A DNA stretch of 64,000 nucleotides from Moorella humiferrea (GCF_039233145.1 NZ_CP136419.1:1462001-1526000); one strand, 5' to 3'; shown: positions 7,598-16,027, counted from the stretch's first letter. Numbers and translations are program-made. The notes: generated by a model not told the origin, from the sequence alone.

Positions 7598-8698
7598 ATG
7601 ATGGAAAAGGGCAGGATTTCCCACTGGCAGCTTTTTGTTTTATTTTCAGGGTTTCTGATTGGAACTTCTACGTTAATCGTTCCCGTCGGACCGGCCAGGC
7701 AAGATGCGTGGATCTCATACCTGCTGGCAGGAACAATAGGTCTGGGAGAGGCTTATATTTACTGCGCCCTGGCCCGCCGTTTCCCGCGGGAAACCCCCGT
7801 CCAATATGCCGCGCGGATCCTGGGAAGGTGGGTCGCTGCCTTCTGCAATGCTATTTTCCTCTGGTACGCCCTGCACCTTTCAGCCTTGGTGCTGCGCAAC
7901 GTCGTTGAATTGTATAAACTGGCGATTCTCCCCCAAACACCGACGGTGGTAGTGGCCGGGGTTTTTGCCGGCCTTGCATCTTACGCCGTCCGCCTGGGAA
8001 TTGAAGTACCGGCCCGTTTGAGCGAGCTCTTGATACCCCTGGTTTTTATCGCCATTTTTATCCTCACCATAATGGCAGTAGCCATCCCGGGATTGGTTCA
8101 CTGGGAAGCCCTTCTACCTGTGATGGAAAGGGGAGTGCTGCCCGTCCTCCGCGGCGCTGTGCCGCCCCTAGCCTTTCCCTTCGGGGAAACAGCTTTTTTT
8201 CTATTCATTTTACCTTTTACCACCGAGCCGAAAAAAAGCTTTCTCCCCTTTGCTGCCGCTATAATCACGGCCACCCTGCTTACCACCATGGTGCTAGTTC
8301 GAAACATTATCGTCCTCGGCGCCGCCGAGGTTACACGCCTTAATTTTCCCAGCCTCATTGCCATTCAAATGATCAACATCGGCGATTTTTTACAGCGCAT
8401 GGAGCCGGTCATCATCTTCGTTTGGAGCTTTACCATATTATTAAAATTAATCATCGTCTATTATGCCTTCGTTATAGGTACGGCCCAGCTTTGGGGCCTT
8501 AAAGACTACCGTCCCCTGGTGCTGCCGACGGGTCTGCTACTGGCCTTTTTTAGCCTCAGTCTTTACGAAAATTTTGCCCAAATGATGTTATTTGCCAGCC
8601 GCGTATTTGCATTTTATTTCTTACCTGCCTATCTGCTCTATCCCGCTATATTGCTATTAGTGGCTAAAATACGTAACGTTAAAGGAAGGATACGCTAA
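7598..8698 (+). CDS. gerB: GerB-type endospore germination permease
   Basis: 366-residue, ten-helix membrane protein of the spore germination branch of the amino acid/polyamine transporter superfamily; it forms the germinant-binding or transport B subunit. The start MMEKGRISHWQLFVLFSGFL is typical of the family, and ATG 7598 follows GGGGAGG with good spacing. The frame stays open upstream to 7349 but that part is antisense to gerA and has no family similarity. Family length is about 365, which fits this start. It is divergent from gerA-gerC, so the three subunits require two promoters. Confidence 0.92.
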   Translation: MMEKGRISHWQLFVLFSGFLIGTSTLIVPVGPARQDAWISYLLAGTIGLGEAYIYCALARRFPRETPVQYAARILGRWVAAFCNAIFLWYALHLSALVLRNVVELYKLAILPQTPTVVVAGVFAGLASYAVRLGIEVPARLSELLIPLVFIAIFILTIMAVAIPGLVHWEALLPVMERGVLPVLRGAVPPLAFPFGETAFFLFILPFTTEPKKSFLPFAAAIITATLLTTMVLVRNIIVLGAAEVTRLNFPSLIAIQMINIGDFLQRMEPVIIFVWSFTILLKLIIVYYAFVIGTAQLWGLKDYRPLVLPTGLLLAFFSLSLYENFAQMMLFASRVFAFYFLPAYLLYPAILLLVAKIRNVKGRIR

Positions 8699-8750
8699 AT
8701 AAAGTATAATATACGGCCGATTCCGGAAGAATAAAACCCGGGGTGATAAA

Positions 8751-8993
8751 ATGGGGCACAAAAAGGATAACGATCAATTACGTACAGAGCGCCAGCTCGA
8801 CAAGCTAAAATGGGAGACGGCCAAAGAGCTGGGCCTCGACGACGATCTGGCAAACGCCGGCAATGAATTGACCACCCGGGAGGCCGGAAAAATCGGCGGT
8901 AATATGGTGCGCAAACTGGTTAAGTCCGGGGAAAAGGCCCTGGCGGAAGAAGGAGACCGTAAGGCCCGATTAAACCTGAAGGATGATCTATAG
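8751..8993 (+). CDS. Alpha/beta-type small acid-soluble spore protein
   Basis: 80-residue SASP, a DNA-coating protein of the forespore that protects against heat and UV and is degraded on germination. Both family helices are visible: LDKLKWETAKELGLDDDL (residues 16-33) and LTTREAGKIGGNMVRKLV (40-57). The segment WETAKELG contains the site normally cut by the GPR protease. The protein ends in a charged tail. It begins at ATG 8751 behind GGGGTGA and follows gerB by 52 bp, so it may be read from the same forespore transcript or from its own promoter. Confidence 0.93.
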   Translation: MGHKKDNDQLRTERQLDKLKWETAKELGLDDDLANAGNELTTREAGKIGGNMVRKLVKSGEKALAEEGDRKARLNLKDDL

Positions 8994-9019
8994 CGGCCAG
9001 AATTAAGGCAAAAAAATTA

Positions 9020-9062
9020 CCTCCCGGCATAAAGTTTAGTATGGAAGCAAAATGCCGGGAGG
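9020..9062 (+). promoter_or_regulatory. Inverted repeat covering the regulator's ribosome site
   Basis: CCTCCCGGCAT (9020-9030) and ATGCCGGGAGG (9052-9062) are perfect 11-bp complementary arms around a 21-nt loop. The right arm is the GGGAGG Shine-Dalgarno sequence of the DtxR-family gene when GTG 9070 is used as start. The hairpin would hide that site. No T-run follows, so it is not a classical terminator for the SASP gene. Confidence 0.6.
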
Positions 9063-9069
9063 GAGTGCC

Positions 9070-9543
9070 GTGCTTACAGAAAGCATGGAAGATTATCTGG
9101 AAATGATCTATAGGTTAAACGAAGAAAAAGGATACGTCCGGGCCGTCGACCTGGCGGAGGCCCTGAACGTCCAGCCGTCTTCTGTTACCAGAATGATCCA
9201 GAAGCTTCGCGAAGAAGGCTTGATCCAGTACGAAAAATATCGTCACATCGCCCTTACGGATAAAGGCCGGCGACTGGGGTATTTCCTAGTCTGGCGTGAT
9301 ACCGTGTTGAAAGAGTTTTTGACCCTTCTCAACGCTAAGGTAGGTGTTGAAGAACAGGTAGAAGGCATCGAGCATTACATTACGCCGCCTACCATGTGCC
9401 TGATCCGCAACCTAATCATGTATTTCCGCGCCCATCCTGAAGGCCTGGAAGAAGTCCAGGCAATGAGCAAGCTGAATAAATATCCAGAAGGAGAAAAGCT
9501 GGAGGAGCTGAGGGCCTGGCTTTTCCGCCATAGCTGCGATTAA
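9070..9543 (+). CDS. DtxR/MntR-family metal-dependent transcriptional regulator
   Basis: 157-residue repressor: winged helix-turn-helix (VRAVDLAEALNVQPSSVTRM) then a metal-binding dimerisation domain. Aligned by eye to Bacillus MntR, metal ligands D8 and E11 and the E-x2-EH set (VEGIEHY) are kept, but the position of MntR H77 is aspartate (VWRDTVL). It converges on feoA-feoB, which suggests that ferrous iron is the sensed metal and the feo genes a target; both are inference. I prefer GTG 9070 (GGGAGG six bases upstream) over ATG 9052, which lies inside a hairpin arm. Confidence 0.85.
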   Translation: MLTESMEDYLEMIYRLNEEKGYVRAVDLAEALNVQPSSVTRMIQKLREEGLIQYEKYRHIALTDKGRRLGYFLVWRDTVLKEFLTLLNAKVGVEEQVEGIEHYITPPTMCLIRNLIMYFRAHPEGLEEVQAMSKLNKYPEGEKLEELRAWLFRHSCD

Positions 9544-9549
9544 ATGCCC

Positions 9550-10950
9550 TTATCCTGCCGCCATTATTCCCATAAGCCCCGCCAGGAGTTTTACGAGAAA
9601 ACATAAGGCAAACCCTATTACCGTAGGAACGGCCGCCGCCAGCAGCGGCCACTTCCAGTTCTTTGTTTCTTTATATATGGTCAGCAGAGTAGTGCCGCAG
9701 GGCCAGTGCAGCAGGGAAAAGAGCATGAAGTTTATGGCGGTAACCAGTGTCCACCCCTTATCCATCAATATCTCTCCCAGGGCCCTCAAGCCATCCACCT
9801 CCATGAGCATACCCGCTGAAAGATAACTCATTAGTAAGATGGGAAGGACGATCTCATTGGCGGGCAGTCCCAGGATGAAGGCCAGGAGAATATAGCCGTC
9901 AAGGCCCATCATTTTTCCGATGGGCTGGAAAATGCAGGCAAGATGGTCGATAATGGTGCCCTCGCTAAGGCGCAAGTTGGCCAGTACCCAGGTGAAGGCG
10001 CCGGCTGGCGCGGCCACCAGAACGGCCCTGGCCAGGACGTAAATTGTGCGGTCGAGGAGGGAGCGGACGATTACCCTCAGCACCTGGGGCGGTCGATAAG
10101 GAGGCAGTTCCAAGATAAAGAAAGACGGCTCCCCTTTCAAGACGGTGCGGGAGAGGAACCAGGTGGTAAAAAACATAAGGAGGATCCCCACCCCGATAAT
10201 TGCGGTGACGGTGAGAACGGCCAGCATCGTACCTGACCACGTCGTTAAAAAACCGCCCATGAAGATACCGCTCAAGGCAATGAGGGTGGGAAAACGACCG
10301 TTACAGGGAGAAAAATTATTAGTCAGAACGGCCAGGAGCCTTTCCCGAGGCGAATCGATAATACGGCAGCCGACAACGCCGGCGGCGTTGCAGCCAAAGC
10401 CCATACACATGGTCAAAGCCTGCTTACCGTGGGCCCCGGCCTTTTTGAAGAAACTATCCAGGTTAAAGGCGATGCGCGGCAAATAACCCAGATCTTCAAG
10501 CAGAGTAAATAAAGGGAAAAAGATGGCCATGGGCGGTAACATAACGGCGACCACCCAGGCCAGGGTACGGTACATGCCCGCAACGACGATGCCGTGAAGC
10601 CAATCAGGGGCCCCCAGGTGGTAAAAAAATGCGGAAAGAACGTCCTGGAAAGCAAAGAATAAATTGGCCAGGATGCCGGAAGGGTAATTGGCGCCCTTTA
10701 AAGTCAACCAGAAAACAAAGGCCAGCAGGGCCAGCATGATGGGGTAACCCCAGACCCTGGAGGTGACAATGGCATCCAACCGCTCCTCAAGTGCAAAAAA
10801 TCCGCTGGCGTTTTTTTTAACGACCCGGGAGGCAATGGCTTCTGCCCGGGCATAGAGGGCGGTGACCATCCGGTCGCGGTAGGAAGTATCTATATAACCT
10901 TGCGGATGACGGGCTGCCGCAAAAGCCCGGTCATTTGTCCGGCCGCACAT
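9550..10950 (-). CDS. feoB: FeoB permease domain as a separate protein
   Basis: 466-residue membrane part of the ferrous iron transporter FeoB, encoded apart from the GTPase. Gate and core motifs are present, including MGFGCNAAGVVGCRIIDSP and NNFSPCNGRFPTLIALSG, with roughly eight or more helices. The start ATG shares its A with the TAA stop of the upstream GTPase gene, so translation is presumably coupled. There is no residual G domain at the N-terminus; residues 1-60 are a hydrophilic linker. The split falls at the natural domain boundary and both halves look intact, so this is a fission, not a frameshift. Confidence 0.9.
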   Translation of the reverse strand: MCGRTNDRAFAAARHPQGYIDTSYRDRMVTALYARAEAIASRVVKKNASGFFALEERLDAIVTSRVWGYPIMLALLAFVFWLTLKGANYPSGILANLFFAFQDVLSAFFYHLGAPDWLHGIVVAGMYRTLAWVVAVMLPPMAIFFPLFTLLEDLGYLPRIAFNLDSFFKKAGAHGKQALTMCMGFGCNAAGVVGCRIIDSPRERLLAVLTNNFSPCNGRFPTLIALSGIFMGGFLTTWSGTMLAVLTVTAIIGVGILLMFFTTWFLSRTVLKGEPSFFILELPPYRPPQVLRVIVRSLLDRTIYVLARAVLVAAPAGAFTWVLANLRLSEGTIIDHLACIFQPIGKMMGLDGYILLAFILGLPANEIVLPILLMSYLSAGMLMEVDGLRALGEILMDKGWTLVTAINFMLFSLLHWPCGTTLLTIYKETKNWKWPLLAAAVPTVIGFALCFLVKLLAGLMGIMAAG

Positions 10951-11747
10951 TAAGTCAGCACCTCTTTTAGCTGCAACTTTATCCCTGGAGATTTTAACTC
11001 CGTATCTAAAAAGTTCTTGATAGCATCAATTATGCTGTCGTCGCCTTCCAGCAGACGCAGGGCCACCCAGCGGGCGTTGAGGCGGCCCCTTAAAATTGGT
11101 TCCAGTGCCTTTGCCATTCGGCCTACGGCCGCTTCAATATCATCATCATAAACAATGGGATTGGGTGTCGGTTGCAGGGCGCCCGTAGCCACGGCGGTAA
11201 TTACGTCCTTTAGCCTGGTCAAGCCTTCTCCCCTTCTGGCCGCCGTCGGCACCACCGGTAGTCCCAGCTCGCTGGCCAGGATTGAGACATCAATAACGAT
11301 TTTTTTCCGCCGGGCTTCATCCATAAGGTTCAGGCAGACTACCACTTTACTTGTTACTTCCGTAACCTGGAGGACCAGGTTGAGATGGCGTTCCAGGCAG
11401 GTGGCATCGACCACCACCACCGTGACGTCGGGCCTGCCGAAGCAAATAAAATCCCGGGCCACCTGTTCCTCTACGGAGCTGGCTAATAAGGAATACGTGC
11501 CGGGGAGGTCCACCAGGGTAAAGCTATGCCCCTGGTGGGTAAATTTACCCCGGGCCTGTAAAACCGTTTTTCCCGGCCAGTTGCCGGTATGCTGTTTTAA
11601 GCCGGTCAGGGCGTTAAAAATCGTACTCTTACCGGCATTGGGATTCCCGGCCAAAGCAACCACGTAACCATTACTCCCGGCCGGGAGAAAGTTTTCTTGT
11701 AATGTGAAAAATCCGGTGGCCTGCCTGGTGAGCCCCATGTTAGTCAC
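10950..11747 (-). CDS. feoB: FeoB GTPase domain as a separate protein
   Basis: 265-residue soluble G protein equal to the N-terminal domain of FeoB. All motifs are visible: G1 GNPNAGKST (about 34-42), G2 around NWPGKT, G3 DLPGTYS (80-86) and G4 NLMD. The C-terminal part corresponds to the helical GDI-like domain. It powers or gates ferrous iron uptake with the permease protein encoded directly downstream, one base of overlap away. FeoA is encoded 8 bp upstream. The remaining question is how a soluble G domain stays attached to the permease. Confidence 0.9.
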   Translation of the reverse strand: MTNMGLTRQATGFFTLQENFLPAGSNGYVVALAGNPNAGKSTIFNALTGLKQHTGNWPGKTVLQARGKFTHQGHSFTLVDLPGTYSLLASSVEEQVARDFICFGRPDVTVVVVDATCLERHLNLVLQVTEVTSKVVVCLNLMDEARRKKIVIDVSILASELGLPVVPTAARRGEGLTRLKDVITAVATGALQPTPNPIVYDDDIEAAVGRMAKALEPILRGRLNARWVALRLLEGDDSIIDAIKNFLDTELKSPGIKLQLKEVLT

Positions 11748-11755
11748 TCCCCTTT

Positions 11756-11992
11756 TTATACCGGCCGCACCAAAACCTGCCGGCTTTCTTCCCGCCGCAG
11801 GGCAATGGCAGCCCCGCGGATGAAAAAGGCGGTAGGATCACCGCTGGGACTACGGCGTAAGGCTACCACCCTGGTACCCGGTACCAGCCCGAGATCCATG
11901 AGGCGGCGCCGGGTCAGGCCCCATGCCTGCAAGGAAACAACTTCCCCGGTACTGCCCGGCTTGAGGTCGCTGAGGCTGGTAACTGCCCCCAT
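11756..11992 (-). CDS. feoA: FeoA, small SH3-like partner of FeoB
   Basis: 78-residue FeoA with the family body LSDLKPGSTGEVVSL ... RRLMDLGLVPGTRVVALRR. FeoA binds the FeoB G domain and is needed for iron uptake. The open frame runs further upstream to 12100, but ATG 11992 has GAGGGGAG at the right distance and gives the usual family length of about 75. It heads feoA-feoB(G)-feoB(permease). Confidence 0.9.
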   Translation of the reverse strand: MGAVTSLSDLKPGSTGEVVSLQAWGLTRRRLMDLGLVPGTRVVALRRSPSGDPTAFFIRGAAIALRREESRQVLVRPV

Positions 11993-12086
11993 TGGCACTC
12001 CCCTCTTTTCCCTCATACCTGTCCGCCGGGGTTCCCCCAGAGGGGCTATTGCCCGGCGTCCATATTTTTGCTTGCTCCACAATCCC

Positions 12087-12263
12087 TTGCCGGCCGGCAA
12101 CTTTCTGATATCAGGCTATGCCGCCCCCCGGGGCATTGTTACCCTGTTTTTAAACCGACAGGGAAAATTTTATTGCCAGGGACGAGGTGATGCCGGCGAG
12201 GCCTTAAAAAAAGCCCTGGGATTAACCCAGGACCACAAACCCATTGCCTGCTTTTATTCCTAA
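12087..12263 (+). CDS. Possible 58-aa protein between feoA and DUF3343
   Basis: An open plus-strand frame in otherwise empty sequence, ending in IACFYS and stopping at 12261-12263, four bases into the convergent DUF3343 gene. The segment RGIVTLFLNRQGKFYCQGRG followed by DAGEALKKALGL reads like a real small domain with a beta hairpin and a helix, but the only start is TTG 12087 without a clear ribosome site. I do not recognise it. Confidence 0.3.
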   Translation: MPAGNFLISGYAAPRGIVTLFLNRQGKFYCQGRGDAGEALKKALGLTQDHKPIACFYS

Positions 12264-12520
12264 TCCGCCTCGAGGATCAGAAAGCGGCCGCGCTCTTTTT
12301 GAGCCTTCACCCTTTTTTCCAGCTTAACACCTGCTGCTATCAAAAGTTTTGCAGCTTCCTCGTCAACTGTCGGATCTAGTTCCAGTGCCAAACCGCATAA
12401 AGAACTAACTTCCCGGGGCATGGGTATAAGGCGTCCCGTAAGCCCCGCTCCCTGAATGACCTTTTCCGCCTTCAGGGCTTGGTAGGTTGAAGGAAAGGTT
12501 AGCAATACTACCTCAGGCAC
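12260..12520 (-). CDS. DUF3343 protein, putative sulfur/selenium carrier
   Basis: 86-residue protein of DUF3343, with the conserved cysteine segment REVSSLCGLALEL and an alternating beta-alpha pattern. Members of this family are commonly encoded next to class V aminotransferase-like desulfurases and are suspected to accept persulfide sulfur or selenium; the chemistry is not proven. The GTG start at 12520 follows GAGGTGG and overlaps the end of the desulfurase gene by 8 bp, so the two are translationally coupled. An ATG at 12535 is possible but lacks a ribosome site. Confidence 0.8.
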   Translation of the reverse strand: MPEVVLLTFPSTYQALKAEKVIQGAGLTGRLIPMPREVSSLCGLALELDPTVDEEAAKLLIAAGVKLEKRVKAQKERGRFLILEAD

Positions 12521-13664
12521 CGCCAACCACCTCAATTAATTTTTTAATCGCTTCCAGGGCGGTCTCTATTTCCGCGGGGGTATTGAAGTAGCCCGGACTC
12601 AACCGCAGGGTCCCTGTATTTAGCGTACCTATAGTCCGGTGGGCCAGGGGGGCACAATGGAGCCCCGAACGGGTTACAATATCATAATGTTCAGCCAGCC
12701 AGATGGCGGCTTCCCCTGCCCCCAGACCGCGAATATTGATGGACACCACCGCCACCCTCTTTTCCGGTTGCGCCGGACCGTACACGGTTACTCCCGGCAT
12801 ACCTTTAAGCCCCTCTAAAAGCATGGCGGTAAGTTCTAATGTATGCCGGCGTATCTTTTCCAGGCCGGTTTCTTGGATAAACTTTATCCCCGCCCCTAGG
12901 GCGGCTATGGCCGGGGCGTTTATTGTACCACTCTCGTATTTGTCGGGGAGTACTTCCGGCTGCTCCGGCAGTTCGGAATGGCTACCCGTTCCGCCGTAAA
13001 TCAGGGGAGAAACGACGTCCGGATCGCGAATATATAGGCCGCCGGTTCCCGGCGGACCCAGAAGCCCTTTGTGGCCGGTAAAGGCCAGCAGGGTAATGCC
13101 CGCCGCCTCTACGTCAATGGGAATTTCCCCGGCCGTCTGGGCCGTGTCTACCAGGTACTGAAGACGATGGCGCCTGGCGATTTCCCCCACCTCTACAATG
13201 GGCATGATGGTCCCCGTTACATTGGAAGCATGGGTAAGGCAAATGAGCCTGGTATGGGGTTCTATGGCCCTTTCTACCGCCCCGGGATCTAGAGTGCCGT
13301 CGGCACTGCAGGATACGACCGAGAAATCTATTCCCTTTTCTTGCAAAGCATACAGGGGACGTACCACCGCATTATGTTCCATACTGCTGATGATTACATG
13401 GTCGCCCTTTTTTAAAAGACCCTGGAGGGCCAGGTTCAAAGCCTGGGTGGCATTGCCGGTGAAGATTATTTTTTCCGGTTCGCGGATATTAAAAAAAGCA
13501 GCCAGCAGTTCACGGGTTTCCAGGACGGCCAGCCCGGCGTCTAACGCCCCCTTGTTAACGCCCCGGTTGACGCTGCCGCTGAGGTTGCGCAAAAAAACAT
13601 CGGCCGTTTGATAGACTGTTTCCGGCTTTGGCCATGAAGTGGCGGCATTGTTTAAATAAATCAT
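12513..13664 (-). CDS. Cysteine desulfurase, class V aminotransferase family
   Basis: 383-residue PLP enzyme of the SufS/CsdA-like group that removes sulfur from cysteine (or selenium from selenocysteine) as an enzyme persulfide. It shows the start MIYLNNAATSWPKPE, the PLP lysine in FTGHKGLLGPPG near residue 200, and the catalytic cysteine in SGLHCAPLAHRT near 335. This short-loop subgroup typically pairs with DUF3343, as here. No iron-sulfur scaffold genes are adjacent, so the sulfur acceptor is probably the DUF3343 protein. Product specificity cannot be read from the sequence. Confidence 0.88.
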   Translation of the reverse strand: MIYLNNAATSWPKPETVYQTADVFLRNLSGSVNRGVNKGALDAGLAVLETRELLAAFFNIREPEKIIFTGNATQALNLALQGLLKKGDHVIISSMEHNAVVRPLYALQEKGIDFSVVSCSADGTLDPGAVERAIEPHTRLICLTHASNVTGTIMPIVEVGEIARRHRLQYLVDTAQTAGEIPIDVEAAGITLLAFTGHKGLLGPPGTGGLYIRDPDVVSPLIYGGTGSHSELPEQPEVLPDKYESGTINAPAIAALGAGIKFIQETGLEKIRRHTLELTAMLLEGLKGMPGVTVYGPAQPEKRVAVVSINIRGLGAGEAAIWLAEHYDIVTRSGLHCAPLAHRTIGTLNTGTLRLSPGYFNTPAEIETALEAIKKLIEVVGGA

Positions 13665-13817
13665 GGCTTTGTTGCTCCTCTAAAGGCTTAATTGGTGCTT
13701 TTATATAATATTCTTTCCTTTACATGAATACCCTGTCATTTTTATATAACCGTTCGTTATACGCCGCTGGTATAAAAAAACCGTCAGTTTTTAAAAATAA
13801 AGGCGGGGGTAAAATTC

Positions 13818-14348
13818 ATGCTCGACAAATACGGCCGTCTCGATAAAGTCATTAAAGTTTACAGCCGCCAGCCCGGACAGCTGATCCGCATCCTGCAACA
13901 GGCCCAGGAAATTTTCGGCTACATTTCCCCGGAGGTTCAGGCCTACCTGGCGGCCAGGCTTAATCTTCCCCTGGCAGAAATCGCCGGGGTGGTGTCCTTT
14001 TATTCCCTTTTCAATTCCGAACCCAAAGGTAAATACACCATTAGCATCTGCCTGGGGACGGCCTGCTATGTTAAAGGCTCCCAGGAAATTTTCCGCGCCT
14101 TTAAAAACGAACTGCATCTCGATGACGACGACACCACGGTGGACGGCCTGTTCACCTTAAGGTCGACCCGCTGCATGGGAGCCTGCGGCCTGGCGCCGGT
14201 GGTGGCCGTTAATGATGATATATACGGCCAAGTTAAAGCTGTAGATGTCGCCGCCATTATATCACGGTACCGAAAAAAGGAGTTAGCAGATGATTACGAG
14301 CGTCAGCGAACTTACCAGGATCCGGCAGCAGCACCTCCCCCTCATTGA
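13818..14348 (+). CDS. hydC: HydC, NuoE-like subunit of electron-bifurcating hydrogenase
   Basis: 176-residue thioredoxin-fold [2Fe-2S] subunit. The four ligand cysteines are C78, C83, C119 and C123 (CLGTAC ... CMGAC). ATG 13818 follows GGCGGGGGT. It is the first gene of hydC-hydB-hydA; the complex couples NADH and reduced ferredoxin to H2 formation, or the reverse, and was characterised in Moorella thermoacetica. The last 20 residues (proline-rich, ending APPPH) extend past the normal domain and are encoded inside the hydB start region, a 59-nt overlap. Confidence 0.93.
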   Translation: MLDKYGRLDKVIKVYSRQPGQLIRILQQAQEIFGYISPEVQAYLAARLNLPLAEIAGVVSFYSLFNSEPKGKYTISICLGTACYVKGSQEIFRAFKNELHLDDDDTTVDGLFTLRSTRCMGACGLAPVVAVNDDIYGQVKAVDVAAIISRYRKKELADDYERQRTYQDPAAAPPPH

Positions 14349-16002
14349 AGCCCGCCTGAACAGGGAAAAGGCTAAAGAGGAACGTCACATCCTCGTCTGC
14401 GCCGGCACCGGGTGCAGTTCTGCGGGAAGCCATGCTTTACGTGAGGAATTAAAAAAACAGGTTGAGAAGCTGGGCCTCGGTGGAAAGGTAAAGGTCTTTA
14501 AGACCGGGTGCTTTGGTTTCTGCAAGCTGGGACCCATTGCCGTGGTTTATCCGGAAGGTATCTTTTACTGCCGTGTTCAAAAGGAAGACGCCGCCGACGT
14601 GGTGGAAGGTGTGGCTTCCAACCGCATTGTCGACCGTCTCCTCTATCGCGACCCGACCACCCAAAAAGCGGTGCGGCATCTGAAAGAAATCCGCTTTTTC
14701 CAGGCCCAGCAGCGGATCGCATTACGCAACTGCGGCGTTATTAATCCCGAAGACATAAACGAATACATAGCCCGCGACGGCTATCAGGCCCTGGCCATGG
14801 CTCTGGAACGCCGGCCGGAAGAAATAATCGCCGCCGTCACCGCTTCCGGTTTAAGGGGGCGCGGCGGCGCCGGGTTCCCCACCGGCCGTAAATGGGCGCT
14901 GATGGCCGCCGCGCCGGGGCAGCCCAAATACGTGGTATGCAACGCCGACGAAGGTGATCCGGGCGCCTTCATGGACCGCAGCATCCTTGAGGGCGATCCC
15001 CACAGCGTTCTGGAAGGAATGGCCATCGCCGGTTACGCCACCGGAGCCCGTCAGGGCTATGTCTATGTGCGGGCCGAATATCCCATCGCCGTCGACCGCC
15101 TGGAAAGGGCCATCCGCCAGGCCCGCCGCGCGGGATTGTTAGGGGACAACATCCTCGGCAAAGGCTTTTCCTTTGACATTGAAATACGCCTAGGAGCCGG
15201 CGCCTTCGTATGCGGCGAGGAAACGGCCCTCCTGCGCTCCATTGAGGGGCGCCGGGGCGAACCGCGGCCGCGGCCGCCCTACCCGGCCCAGGCGGGTCTT
15301 TGGGGTAAACCCACGGTCATCAACAACGTGGAAACCCTGGCCAATGTGCCGGTAATCATCCGCCGCGGGCCGGAATGGTACGCCTCTATGGGCACCGTCG
15401 GCAGCAAAGGTACCAAGGTCTTTTCCCTGGCCGGAAGCATCAACAACACCGGTCTTATCGAAGTGCCTATGGGTACCACCCTGCGCCAGATAATTTTCGA
15501 TATCGGTGGCGGTATCCCCGGCGGTAAAAAATTTAAGGCCGTGCAGACGGGTGGCCCTTCCGGGGGCTGCCTGCCGGAGGAAATGCTGGATACTCCCGTC
15601 GATTATGAAGCTTTAGCGGAAGCCGGCTCCATCATGGGCTCCGGCGGGCTGATTGTCATGGATGAAGGCGACTGTATGGTGGACATCGCCCGTTTTTATC
15701 TGGAATTTTCCCAGGATGAGTCTTGCGGCCGCTGCACTCCCTGCCGCGTAGGCACCAAACGCCTGCTGGAAATTTTGAAGCGCATTACCTCCGGAGAAGG
15801 CTCCATGGACGATCTGCAACTCCTGGAAAACTTAAGCCGTGACGTTAAAGAAGCCTCCCTCTGCGGTCTGGGCCAAACGGCTCCCAATCCCATCCTTTCT
15901 ACCCTGCGGTATTTCCGCCACGAGTACGAGGCCCACGTCCGCGATAAATACTGCCCGGCCGGGGTTTGTCCCAATTTAACGCGGCGGCCGGTTTTACATT
16001 AA
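14290..16002 (+). CDS. hydB: HydB, NuoF-like NADH-binding subunit
   Basis: 570-residue flavoprotein subunit that exchanges electrons with NAD(H) via FMN. Order: N-terminal [2Fe-2S] thioredoxin-like domain (C37, C42, C74, C78), NADH/FMN domain with GLRGRGGAGFPTGRKW and CGEETALLRSIEGRRGEPR, and the [4Fe-4S] motif SCGRCTPCR near 480-490. The protein stops soon after YCPAGVC and lacks the two-cluster ferredoxin domain that many HydB and HndC relatives carry at the C-terminus. ATG 14290 has AAGGAG nine bases upstream and overlaps hydC by 59 nt. Confidence 0.93.
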   Translation: MITSVSELTRIRQQHLPLIEARLNREKAKEERHILVCAGTGCSSAGSHALREELKKQVEKLGLGGKVKVFKTGCFGFCKLGPIAVVYPEGIFYCRVQKEDAADVVEGVASNRIVDRLLYRDPTTQKAVRHLKEIRFFQAQQRIALRNCGVINPEDINEYIARDGYQALAMALERRPEEIIAAVTASGLRGRGGAGFPTGRKWALMAAAPGQPKYVVCNADEGDPGAFMDRSILEGDPHSVLEGMAIAGYATGARQGYVYVRAEYPIAVDRLERAIRQARRAGLLGDNILGKGFSFDIEIRLGAGAFVCGEETALLRSIEGRRGEPRPRPPYPAQAGLWGKPTVINNVETLANVPVIIRRGPEWYASMGTVGSKGTKVFSLAGSINNTGLIEVPMGTTLRQIIFDIGGGIPGGKKFKAVQTGGPSGGCLPEEMLDTPVDYEALAEAGSIMGSGGLIVMDEGDCMVDIARFYLEFSQDESCGRCTPCRVGTKRLLEILKRITSGEGSMDDLQLLENLSRDVKEASLCGLGQTAPNPILSTLRYFRHEYEAHVRDKYCPAGVCPNLTRRPVLH

Positions 16003-16027
16003 AGTCCCTGCGTAAAGGAGCAGTTTT

